DNA from: a virus
DNA length: 25,995 nt
Direction: 5' to 3' (one strand)
IMG/VR virus record: IMGVR_UViG_3300035670_009289
Coordinates: 1-25,995 of that record
The position numbers and the translations under genes are program-made. Below the pieces are notes generated by a model. It was not told the DNA's origin and made no database searches. It was given only the letters and a program-made list of their open reading frames with translations. Shown here one piece after another: positions 15,602 to 22,045 of this stretch (position 1 is its first letter; each line of letters opens with the position of its first letter).

Positions 15602-16150
15602 TCAACCCCTTAGTTCTATCACGCCGTCCCGGTTGATGATCGCGCCGATATGCTCAAGCGCCTGGATTGCCATGCGAGCATGGGCGTCAGCTGTGCCTTG
15701 CTGCCAATCGAGCTTCTTCATGAAAGCGGTGGCAAGCAGAGGCCGGTCGATTCGCGCGCTCTTGAAGTTGAGCAAGATGTGCCCAACGATTTGCATGAAC
15801 TTCATGGACGAGCCGAACGGGTTTTCGCCGCGCGCGAACTTACCTTTGACGTCGTAATTTCCGCGGTCGAGCCGGTCGATCAGCTCCTGCGTCTTCTTTG
15901 GCAGAACCAGCATTTCAGCCGGACGGTTTGCTTCGCGCTGTCGGCGCTCCTCGGCAAGCTGCTGGGTGCGATCCGCATAGACCTGCGCAGAGGTCTTGAT
16001 GCCATATCGCTCGCGCAAAACCGCGCGCGCTTCAATATGCGCAGGCTCACATGCCTCTGCAAACTTGCATAGGCGGCAAACAGTGTCGTCCTTCTTGAAG
16101 GCGACTGCTGAGCCGAAGCAGCCCGGCGAATACTGTGGAATCGTCGTCAT
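15602..16150 (-). CDS. four-cysteine (WhiB-like spacing) protein
   Basis: A 182-residue protein starting MTTIPQYSPG, ATG at 16150, with AGGA 5 nt upstream. Cysteines 11, 25, 28 and 34 form C-x13-C-x2-C-x5-C (CRLCKFAEAC). The last three have the spacing of the iron-sulfur site in WhiB regulators, and the 195-residue protein at 25043 has the same Cx2Cx5C. The remainder is helical, with a possible winged-helix-like C-terminus (ALEHIGAIINRDG). Binding of Fe-S or zinc is likely; a DNA-binding regulator is one guess. It directly follows the sigma factor gene. The frame is open 50 codons upstream, inside the sigma gene, but without similarity or a ribosome site. Confidence 0.7.
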   Translation of the reverse strand: MTTIPQYSPGCFGSAVAFKKDDTVCRLCKFAEACEPAHIEARAVLRERYGIKTSAQVYADRTQQLAEERRQREANRPAEMLVLPKKTQELIDRLDRGNYDVKGKFARGENPFGSSMKFMQIVGHILLNFKSARIDRPLLATAFMKKLDWQQGTADAHARMAIQALEHIGAIINRDGVIELRG

Positions 16151-16157
16151 GATGGTC

Positions 16158-16790
16158 CTAATTCGAAATGAGCCGCCCGATCTGGCTGACTTCATCCATG
16201 ATCTGCTTCCGCTCGACGCGACTTGCGCCCATGAAGTCAAAGATGATGGCGCTGGTGACACGCTTCGGCACCGCGTAGCAGGCGCCGATTTCCTTGGCAT
16301 AGGCCGCTTTGGCCTGAAGATCGTTCATCCGCTCGATAAGCTCCGGCGGGTTGTCTCGCAGAAAAGTCAGGAACATCTGCGAGCGGCTGGAAAGCCGGGT
16401 CATGGCGTATGCAAAGCAGTCTTCACGCTGAAACGCCTCGTCGTGGCGAATGCCTGTATCGCCAATGATATCGCCCAGAGTGCCGTCGGAGGAATCGTCG
16501 CCGATCTGTAGATCGAGGGATGCGGCGACGGTCTCGGCGTGATTGCGCTCGAAGTTCTTCTCAACCCAACGGTTGATGTGATTGCGGAGCCCGGTGTAGA
16601 GGAACGTCTTGAATGAGGCACCGCCATTATCGTCGTAGGCGTCACAAGCCAGGCACCAGCCGACCCACAATTCGCTTTCGACATCTTCGAGGAGAACGCT
16701 CCTGGCCCCAAGCGCATGAACGCGCTTGAGAACCTTGTATGCGAAAGCCTTGATCTGGCTGCGATCAAGTTTTGGATCACGCTTGATCAT
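16158..16790 (-). CDS. phage RNA polymerase sigma factor
   Basis: A 210-residue protein whose residues 10-80 fit sigma-70 region 2: basic helix, LLEDVESELWVGWCLACDAY, then F-KTFLYTGLRNHINRW. This part binds the core enzyme and melts the -10 element. The remainder is helical but no standard region 4 helix-turn-helix stands out, similar to short phage sigmas such as T4 gp55 (layout comparison). It may direct the host polymerase to the repeated GCTATAW promoters of this window. ATG at 16790 overlaps the cobS-like stop (ATGA). Confidence 0.75.
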   Translation of the reverse strand: MIKRDPKLDRSQIKAFAYKVLKRVHALGARSVLLEDVESELWVGWCLACDAYDDNGGASFKTFLYTGLRNHINRWVEKNFERNHAETVAASLDLQIGDDSSDGTLGDIIGDTGIRHDEAFQREDCFAYAMTRLSSRSQMFLTFLRDNPPELIERMNDLQAKAAYAKEIGACYAVPKRVTSAIIFDFMGASRVERKQIMDEVSQIGRLISN

Positions 16791-18094
16791 GCGCCAAACA
16801 CCCGCTGCATGTATTCCTGGACGACCTTCTTATCGACGCGAGAAAGGCGGTTAGCGAAGGCAAGCTCCATTCCGAGCGTCCAGTTGCCACCGTAGGCGAT
16901 ACCAAGTGATGCGCAGCGGATAAGCTCGCGTGGCGACACGGTCATGGTGATCTTGCCGTCCCGGAAGAGCTTGCGCACTTCGTTCGCCATCTTGACGATC
17001 TTGTTGGCAGAGGCGCTATCGATGCCGGTCTTCGACTGCAGAATTGCGGTCTCGATCTTGGCATCCATGTATTCGACCTCTTCGGTGATGGCGAAGCGCG
17101 AATAGTTGGCAGCATTCTGAACGAGCGTGCCTTGATAGAGACCGGTCTCGTCACCGACACCGTTTGTGTTGCCGGTCGCAACGAAACGGAAGTTTGGATG
17201 CGGAATGATCTTGCGGAAGTGCGGTGGCGCATCCTTGATCAGAAGCGGCTGACCTTCGAGAACCGGCTGATAAACCGCAGTGACGGACGGCATCGCAAAG
17301 TCGTATTCGTCGGCGCAATAGACCCAGCCGTTGATCATAGCCATCGGCAACGGTCCAAGCTGGAACTCGGTGACTGACTGCTGCTTCATCACCTTGTGCT
17401 TGACGCCGGAGCTGTCAATCTCCTCGACTTCGACAGGCTTGGAGCGAACCGTCCACTGACCAAGAACGTCCGATTCCTGCATGTTGATCGTGTGCTGGAC
17501 GCGAATGAAGGGACGACGAGTGCGCGCGGCTGCCTGCTGCAAGATCGTTGTCTTGCCAGTGCCGTGAAAGCCCCAGAGATATGTCGGCATGTTCAGCTCA
17601 AAGCCGATGATGACCTTCTTCAAGAGATCGATATTGAAGACGTAGGACTTGTCGACATCGGCCAGGAAGTCGGACGAGATCGCGTCGTGGCCTTCGAGGA
17701 TCTTGATCGGGATCGGTTGACCCTTTGCAGACAAGGCCGCAGACGAAGTTCCAAGCTCGAACAACTCGTGAAACAGAGCCTGCTTGACGACAAGCTTGCT
17801 TGTGGAGCCAACGCCCGCTTCCATCAGCATGTTTGCGTGGATCGAGGATGACTGCTCAGAAGGAGCCGGCGCCTGTGCTTCGCGCTCCGCCTTCTTCTTG
17901 GCGATAATATCGAGCGCGGTCTGCGAGAAGAGCGGCTCGCCGGGATACTCGGCCTGATACTTCTCAATCGACCAGTCGGGGTGATTGTTCTTGATGTGCG
18001 CCTGGATCGAGTGAACGCGAACGTTGTCGATATGGCACAAAATCTTATCGTCAGGCGCAGCGACAGCTACGCCAGCTTCAGCAGCCTGGCTCAT
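16787..18094 (-). CDS. cobS: CobS-like MoxR-family AAA+ ATPase
   Basis: A 435-residue protein. The N-terminal CobS domain is at 20-60 (HSIQAHIKNNHPDWSIEKY then YPGEPLFS). The AAA+ core has Walker A GFHGTGKTT at 175-183, Walker B WVYCADEYD at 257-265 and a sensor-1 VATGNTNG. In cobalamin synthesis CobS is the ATPase of the CobNST cobaltochelatase; phage copies usually travel with CobT but without CobN. The role is therefore unclear: helping the host chelatase, or MoxR/VWA remodelling of another target. ATG 18094 with GAGG 6 nt upstream is preferred over an upstream frame extension that runs through the promoter. CobT lies just upstream. Confidence 0.88.
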   Translation of the reverse strand: MSQAAEAGVAVAAPDDKILCHIDNVRVHSIQAHIKNNHPDWSIEKYQAEYPGEPLFSQTALDIIAKKKAEREAQAPAPSEQSSSIHANMLMEAGVGSTSKLVVKQALFHELFELGTSSAALSAKGQPIPIKILEGHDAISSDFLADVDKSYVFNIDLLKKVIIGFELNMPTYLWGFHGTGKTTILQQAAARTRRPFIRVQHTINMQESDVLGQWTVRSKPVEVEEIDSSGVKHKVMKQQSVTEFQLGPLPMAMINGWVYCADEYDFAMPSVTAVYQPVLEGQPLLIKDAPPHFRKIIPHPNFRFVATGNTNGVGDETGLYQGTLVQNAANYSRFAITEEVEYMDAKIETAILQSKTGIDSASANKIVKMANEVRKLFRDGKITMTVSPRELIRCASLGIAYGGNWTLGMELAFANRLSRVDKKVVQEYMQRVFGA

Positions 18095-18135
18095 GATTTC
18101 CCTCTTGTGTGATGAAGCGCTTTCGCGTTGCGCTA

Positions 18136-18170
18136 TAAGTAACTGATTACTTATTTTCGAGTTGGGACGC
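18136..18170 (-). promoter_or_regulatory. operator and partial promoter upstream of cobS
   Basis: The plus-strand sequence TAAGTAACTGATTACTTA (18136-18153) differs by one base from the 18-nt operator core at 11311-11328. GCGTCCC (minus strand, 18164-18170) sits at the usual place, but the GCTATAW -10 is replaced by operator sequence. The promoter is weaker or different. Confidence 0.5.
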
Positions 18171-18205
18171 AAGCGGGAAAACTAAGCTCCCGCTTACTTT
18201 TTTTT
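18171..18205 (+). terminator. hairpin with T8 tract (intrinsic-terminator shape on plus strand)
   Basis: Arms AAGCGGGA (18171-18178) and TCCCGCTT (18188-18195), 9-nt loop, followed by AC and eight T (18198-18205). Read on the plus strand it is a textbook intrinsic terminator, but all genes here are on the minus strand, where the T tract becomes an A tract before the hairpin. It may stop antisense transcription, or act as a structure at the end of the cobT mRNA. Confidence 0.5.
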
Positions 18206-20511
18206 CAAACGCCGATAAGGATCTTCTTGATTTCGGTCATCACCTGGCCGGGAAGATCCTCGGCCTTACGCAGAACCGTCGACTTCGGGTAATACTTGTT
18301 GACGGAATCGTCCATGATCCCGATCCCGATACATTCGATACCGATCTTGCCAAGCTGCTTGACGACACCAGCAAGGTGTGGACCGGACTTGTGACCGCCC
18401 GCTGGCTGGCCGTCAGAGAGAACCAGCATCACCTTGCGCTTTTCCATCCGTTTCAACAGACGCTCGGCTGCGTATTCCAGGGACTCGCCGTCGATGTTGC
18501 CGTTCAGTCCAGGCTGAGCGCGTTTCATGAAGGCGAAACGCGCTTTCACGGTCGCGGTCAGGCGCTCATCGAAGGTCTTGTAGATTGGCATCACAATCGG
18601 CGTGGTCCGATCCCAACTAATACGCGCCTTCTTCGCCTCTTCGGCCATTGCATCGCGCAGCGACTGCGGCATGTAGCCATAGCCACCCGTCGTAAAGCCG
18701 ATCACCTCGTGCGCGATCTTGACGCGATCAAGCGTGGAGCAGAGCGCGTATCCGGCAGTCATCGCAAGGTTCATCTTGTGACCACCCATCGAGCCGGAGT
18801 TGTCGATCACGACAGACACAGCCGTATCCTTGGAGACATGCTCCTGCTTTTGCGTGAAGACGCGCGGATCGCCGCCTGGCACACGAAACAGCGACGGCGC
18901 ATGAAGCTTTCCGGTGCGATGACCAGGAGTTCGAATGACGTGGGACTGAGACGCCATGATGCGCTCAATATCCTTTTGCATCTTCGAGGTCATGAGCCGC
19001 GTCTCGTCTTCCATTTCCGGAACCCACTTGGAGTTCATATTGTCCGGAAGCTGGACGGGCTTGATTTCGTCAAGCTCGCGGGTGAACACCAGATACTGCT
19101 TCGGATCCATTGCCGCGACTGCTGCATCAGAGATCTTGATGGCGATCTGCGATGACATGTCGACCTCTTCGAAGTCGCCATCTTCATAATCGAACATGGA
19201 CTTTGCGCCACCGTTACCGACGCCTCCTCCACCGCCTTGATGCTCTTCGTCTGATCCTTCGCCTACTTCGCCCTCGCCACCGCCTTCATCACCTGCAGTG
19301 ATGACGGACGAGACCTCGTTGCGGCGACCACCCTCGCCATCGTCATCGTCTTCGTCGGAGCTATCGCTTGAGACGTCTTCGCCATCGTCATTCTCATCGC
19401 CGTCTTCAGCGCCTGACGACACAGTCTCGTCTTCCTCAGCGTCCGGGTCTTTATCCGTAACATCTTCGCCGTCTACGGTGCTGTCTTCATCCGGTTCATC
19501 TTCGGAAGCTTCACCATCGACGCCGTCCTCCGCAGTCTCAGGCTCATCATCGACCTCCTCTGCAGGCTCTTCTTCCTTCTTCTTGTCCTTGCCCTTTGAC
19601 TTCTTGTCGTCAGCCTTTGAGCCGCTACCGCTGCCTTCGCCCTCGGCTTCGTCTTCACCCTTGCTCTCTTCACCCTTGCCGCTATCACCAGGATCCTTAT
19701 CCTTGTGATCGCGCTCGCCGTCGCCATCGCCCTCGCCAGCCTCCTTTTCGGGCTTGTCCTGAGACTTGCCCTTCTGGCTGATCTTGACTTCCGGCTCAGG
19801 TGCGGCAGGCGGGGCAGGCGGGGCAGGCGGCAGGATCTTGCCCATGAGGATGTCATGGACCTCCTCTGTCACAGCGAGCGTTTCCTTCGTGGTCGTGGCC
19901 TTCTTGAGAAGATCGAGCGTTGCAGGCTTCATGGTCTTCAGAAGCTCTTCGACCATTGGATGCTTCCAGTAGCCGCGCTTATCCATCCATTCCTGCATTT
20001 CCTCATGCCCGCCCAGAGCACGCATCATCGGAACGAGAATGTAGCGAAACTGCTCCTTGGGATCCTTTACGCCCTTCAGCGCGACATCGGTGATCTTTTC
20101 GAGAAACCACTTGCGCGTAACCGACAAATTGCGCGCGGCACCAGGAAAAGTCTTTACCTGCTCGCGCTCGATCATCACGTCTTCGATGATGTTATGGGTC
20201 TGCATGAAAGCCCGGCGCTTGGGATCACGCAGATCCCTCTCGCTCATCCCGCCCTTTCCACCATAGTAGTTCCAGTCGGTGTGCAAGACATGCGCAACTT
20301 CGTGATCAACGAAGCCTGAAATGGCTGCGATGAACTCAGGCTGCGCATTGTCGGGAATATTGGGAATGTTGACCAAGATTGGCTGCTTGGTCTTAACGTC
20401 GGTCTTTACATATGCCTGCGAACCGCGCTGCGTCACTGCCAAACCCTTGCCTGACAGAAGAGGAACGAGCTTCGTAATCACCTCGCGCAATTCGATGATG
20501 TCGCGGTTCAT
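18205..20511 (-). CDS. cobT: CobT-like VWA-domain protein with HExxH motif
   Basis: A 768-residue protein. The N-terminal third has HEVAHVLHTD at 70-79 and IIEDVMIERE near 108-117, a zincin-like HExxH with a downstream Glu. A very acidic, repetitive Asp/Glu/Ser/Gly region lies at about 225-435. The C-terminal VWA domain has the MIDAS motif DNSGSMGG near 570 and LVLSDGQPAGG further on. This is the layout of CobT-type VWA partners of CobS ATPases. Whether the HExxH is a working protease is unknown. ATG at 20511 with GGAG 9 nt upstream, behind an operator at 20531-20548. The gene is longer than bacterial cobT (about 630 residues), mainly through the acidic region. Confidence 0.87.
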   Translation of the reverse strand: MNRDIIELREVITKLVPLLSGKGLAVTQRGSQAYVKTDVKTKQPILVNIPNIPDNAQPEFIAAISGFVDHEVAHVLHTDWNYYGGKGGMSERDLRDPKRRAFMQTHNIIEDVMIEREQVKTFPGAARNLSVTRKWFLEKITDVALKGVKDPKEQFRYILVPMMRALGGHEEMQEWMDKRGYWKHPMVEELLKTMKPATLDLLKKATTTKETLAVTEEVHDILMGKILPPAPPAPPAAPEPEVKISQKGKSQDKPEKEAGEGDGDGERDHKDKDPGDSGKGEESKGEDEAEGEGSGSGSKADDKKSKGKDKKKEEEPAEEVDDEPETAEDGVDGEASEDEPDEDSTVDGEDVTDKDPDAEEDETVSSGAEDGDENDDGEDVSSDSSDEDDDDGEGGRRNEVSSVITAGDEGGGEGEVGEGSDEEHQGGGGGVGNGGAKSMFDYEDGDFEEVDMSSQIAIKISDAAVAAMDPKQYLVFTRELDEIKPVQLPDNMNSKWVPEMEDETRLMTSKMQKDIERIMASQSHVIRTPGHRTGKLHAPSLFRVPGGDPRVFTQKQEHVSKDTAVSVVIDNSGSMGGHKMNLAMTAGYALCSTLDRVKIAHEVIGFTTGGYGYMPQSLRDAMAEEAKKARISWDRTTPIVMPIYKTFDERLTATVKARFAFMKRAQPGLNGNIDGESLEYAAERLLKRMEKRKVMLVLSDGQPAGGHKSGPHLAGVVKQLGKIGIECIGIGIMDDSVNKYYPKSTVLRKAEDLPGQVMTEIKKILIGV

Positions 20512-20530
20512 ATCGCGTCTCTCCGTGAAA

Positions 20531-20571
20531 TAAGTAGTTGATTACTTATGTTTAGTCTTAAAATGAACGGA
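20531..20571 (-). promoter_or_regulatory. operator and weak promoter upstream of cobT
   Basis: TAAGTAGTTGATTACTTA (plus strand, 20531-20548) is a two-mismatch copy of the extended operator. Upstream on the minus strand TCCG (20568-20571), 11 nt, ACTAAAC (20550-20556) is a poor match to the phage promoter, keeping the spacing. It overlaps the end of the upstream gene. Confidence 0.5.
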
Positions 20572-20785
20572 ACACTACAGGCTTCAAGTCAAAGGGTAGA
20601 AGACCCTTAGCATCGCCGATCGCCGGGATAACAACGTGAATATTACCGTGGATCGGATGCTTGCCGGAGTAGATGGTGCAGCCATTCAGTTCCTCCACTT
20701 CGAGCCCTTCCAGCTCCATAGCAACCTCATTGGCTTGCTCATTGGTGAAAGAAAGACTGCGAAGGAAAGGGGACTTCTCGCTCAT
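20558..20785 (-). CDS. small protein of unknown function
   Basis: A 75-residue protein starting MSEKSPFLRSLSF. ATG 20785 has GAGG 5 nt upstream; a longer in-frame start at 20821 would run through the operator and is rejected. The sequence suggests a helix followed by strands (GCTIYSGKHPIHGNIHVVIP). It is not recognised. It lies behind the operator at 20810-20827 and its end overlaps the cobT promoter region. Confidence 0.6.
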   Translation of the reverse strand: MSEKSPFLRSLSFTNEQANEVAMELEGLEVEELNGCTIYSGKHPIHGNIHVVIPAIGDAKGLLPFDLKPVVFRSF

Positions 20786-20809
20786 GATAACCTCGTCGTT
20801 GGGGCGGTG

Positions 20810-20827
20810 TAAGTATGTCATTACTTA
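20810..20827 (-). promoter_or_regulatory. TAAGT-type operator
   Basis: TAAGTATGTCATTACTTA on the plus strand, a two-mismatch copy of the extended operator at 11311-11328. The promoter upstream on the minus strand is unclear (GCAAATA near the -10 position, GCATTCT further up). It precedes the 75-residue gene. Confidence 0.5.
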
Positions 20828-20899
20828 TTTGCGCGGACAAAAAGAATGCTTGCCATTGGTATAGCAAGCATTCGATCGAACCGCAGCAGTTTGGGAGCG

Positions 20900-21298
20900 T
20901 CATGCCTTTGGTTTGAATATCTCCCGCAAAGCGGTCTCCTGTTCCTCGGTTAATTTTGGGACGTCCTCGGCGACCTCTCTGATCACTCTGAGGATCTTGC
21001 GCTCTTCGGCAGATATGCCGTGCTCCAGAAGATCCGTCATAAGTCTGACAGAGGCGTCGTCATAGAATTGGGTCAGCGCCAGTTTGAACATCGCGACCTG
21101 GTCAACACCCAGGGTCTTCGCCATCACTGGAACGCGGTCGAGAGCGAGCTTCACATGGCCCTGCTTGAGCATGGTAATCATATTCGGGTTCTTAAAACCC
21201 ACTGCCGCAGCAATCTCTTTCTGAGACTTCGGCGACTCCATGAGCAGCTTCATGATGTAATTGGAAAACCTCGAAGGTGTTCCTGTTTCGTTTGCCAT
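20900..21298 (-). CDS. XRE/Cro-CI-like transcriptional regulator
   Basis: A 132-residue protein with a helix-turn-helix at about 25-50 (SQKEIAAAVGFKNPNMITML) inside an XRE-type five-helix fold, followed by a helical C-terminus likely used for dimerisation. No protease-type (LexA/CI) C-terminal domain is visible. ATG at 21298 has AGGGG about 7 nt upstream, with promoter at 21360-21388. Regulators of this class bind short palindromes, so it is the leading candidate to read the TAAGT operators. That link is inference. It stands next to the plus-strand replicon cassette and could equally regulate that. Confidence 0.75.
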   Translation of the reverse strand: MANETGTPSRFSNYIMKLLMESPKSQKEIAAAVGFKNPNMITMLKQGHVKLALDRVPVMAKTLGVDQVAMFKLALTQFYDDASVRLMTDLLEHGISAEERKILRVIREVAEDVPKLTEEQETALREIFKPKA

Positions 21299-21359
21299 TG
21301 TAAATCCCCTAATAGGCGGTTCGTTTTCAATTTTAGCGTCTCGCTTTCGACAAACTGAT

Positions 21360-21388
21360 ATATAGCAAGACGTTGATGGGACCGTTGC
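21360..21388 (-). promoter_or_regulatory. phage promoter for the XRE regulator
   Basis: On the minus strand TCCC (21378-21381), 11 nt, GCTATAT (21360-21366). The GCA block upstream of TCCC is not kept (ACGG instead). No TAAGT palindrome follows. Confidence 0.6.
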
Positions 21389-21617
21389 GAAAGCCGTTAG
21401 ACCACACGATAAAATTATGTCAACACTTACTTATCTATTTTCGTTGGACAGGCTTGCGGCAAATCCCAGGTCTGTGTAATTGGCACCGCGTTGGTCTGCC
21501 AGCGAACTAGCCAAAGGAGTTCTTGAGTTCCATAACAGAACTTATCCCGCGCAACATGTGGTGCGGTTCTGAGACTTGGAAAACTTTTGGGGTTCACAAA
21601 CGGAGAGAATCGGGCAA

Positions 21618-21635
21618 TCACTAGCGATGTAGTGA
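21618..21635. promoter_or_regulatory. inverted repeat upstream of the ribbon-helix-helix gene
   Basis: Perfect TCACTA-GCGATG-TAGTGA, ending 5 nt before the ATG at 21641. The size and place fit an operator for autoregulation by the ribbon-helix-helix protein; not tested by any other copy in the window. Confidence 0.45.
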
Positions 21636-21640
21636 TTTGA

Positions 21641-21856
21641 ATGAGTCGGAATTTGAGCATGGGCATCCAAGCAGAGATCACACCGTCAGAACGTTATCGT
21701 GTCAAGCGTGAAGCGCAGGGCGAAAAGCAGGTTCTCCTTTGGATCGAGAACCGTCTGACAGCGAGATTGGATGAGCTGGTCAAATCTGGCGAGTTTCGCA
21801 ATCGGTCTGAGGCCGTTGCAGTTGCACTGAACAAGTTGATTGAGGAACGAAACTAA
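21641..21856 (+). CDS. ribbon-helix-helix (Arc/CopG/ParD-like) DNA-binding protein
   Basis: A 71-residue protein, one of only two plus-strand genes. Residues 30-36 (QVLLWIE) form the DNA-reading strand, followed by helices at about 38-50 (RLTARLDELVKSG) and 54-70 (RSEAVAVALNKLIEE), the standard RHH layout. ATG 21641 or the ATG six codons later (21659, GGA upstream) may be used. It lies 190 nt before repC in the same direction, so it may control copy number or partition of the replicon. An antitoxin is possible, but no toxin gene follows. Confidence 0.75.
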   Translation: MSRNLSMGIQAEITPSERYRVKREAQGEKQVLLWIENRLTARLDELVKSGEFRNRSEAVAVALNKLIEERN

Positions 21857-21865
21857 AGGCTAAAA

Positions 21866-21963
21866 CGGCTGAAGGCTCCAGGTCGGCAAACCCAGAGCCT
21901 TCTAAATAACAGTCGGCGATTCAGAAGGTCTTACAAACCATCGGGAAACACCAGAGCCTAAGC
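21866..21963 (-). ncRNA. candidate antisense RNA (repABC ctRNA/IncA-like) against the repC leader
   Basis: On the strand opposite repC, the 189-nt gap before it contains TTGACA (21993-21998), exactly 17 nt, GATAAC (21970-21975), a good sigma-70 type promoter. Its transcript would run leftward for roughly 100 nt to a hairpin with perfect 8-bp arms GAAGGCTC/GAGCCTTC (21871-21878 and 21895-21902), followed by CGTTTTAG, a terminator-like end. Known repABC replicons carry a small antisense RNA at this location that represses repC. Transcript ends are estimates. Confidence 0.5.
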
Positions 21964-21969
21964 AACTCT

Positions 21970-21998
21970 GTTATCCCGAATCACCGCTGATTTGTCAA
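21970..21998 (-). promoter_or_regulatory. sigma-70-like promoter of the candidate antisense RNA
   Basis: Consensus TTGACA, 17-nt spacer, GATAAC (4 of 6 to TATAAT). Unlike the phage promoters of the window it has host-type -35 and spacing, so it should work without phage factors. Confidence 0.5.
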
Positions 21999-22014
21999 CG
22001 ACTTTTCGAAGTCG
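21999..22014 (+). other. UUCG-tetraloop hairpin in the repC leader
   Basis: Arms CGACTT/AAGTCG enclose TTCG, giving on the plus strand a 6-bp stem with the very stable UUCG loop, 31 nt before the repC ATG and touching the antisense-RNA promoter. It may be part of the leader folding controlled by the antisense RNA. Confidence 0.45.
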
Positions 22015-22045
22015 AAGGCGAAGCTGTGCCTAGAAACGAGGGATA

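Larger units (their letters stand above)
21299..21640. other. intergenic region between divergent regulator genes
   Basis: 342 nt without a supported gene. It holds the minus-strand promoter of the XRE gene (21360-21388), a TTGACA on the minus strand (21418-21423) without a convincing -10, a half operator TTACTTA (21427-21433), and the inverted repeat at 21618-21635. I found no clear plus-strand promoter for the ribbon-helix-helix gene. An 84-residue minus ORF crossing it looks non-coding. Confidence 0.6.

Noticed and set aside
16151-16300. N-terminal extension of the four-cysteine protein
   Set aside because: It overlaps the sigma factor gene, is Ser/Arg-rich shadow sequence, and AGGA precedes the ATG at 16150.
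18095-18172. N-terminal extension of the CobS-like protein
   Set aside because: It runs through the operator and promoter; ATG 18094 has a strong GAGG and the CobS N-terminal domain follows.
19298-19708. Plus-strand Ser/Pro-rich ORF
   Set aside because: It is the complement of the Asp/Glu/Ser repeats of the CobT-like protein; its composition is a by-product.
19230-19840. Possible frameshift or repeat expansion in cobT acidic region
   Set aside because: The frame stays open and the acidic low-complexity linker is normal for CobT-type VWA proteins; only its length is large.
21427-21681. Minus-strand 84-codon ORF across the regulator intergenic region
   Set aside because: It starts antisense inside the RHH gene, has no ribosome site or family resemblance, and covers promoter-like and inverted-repeat sequence.
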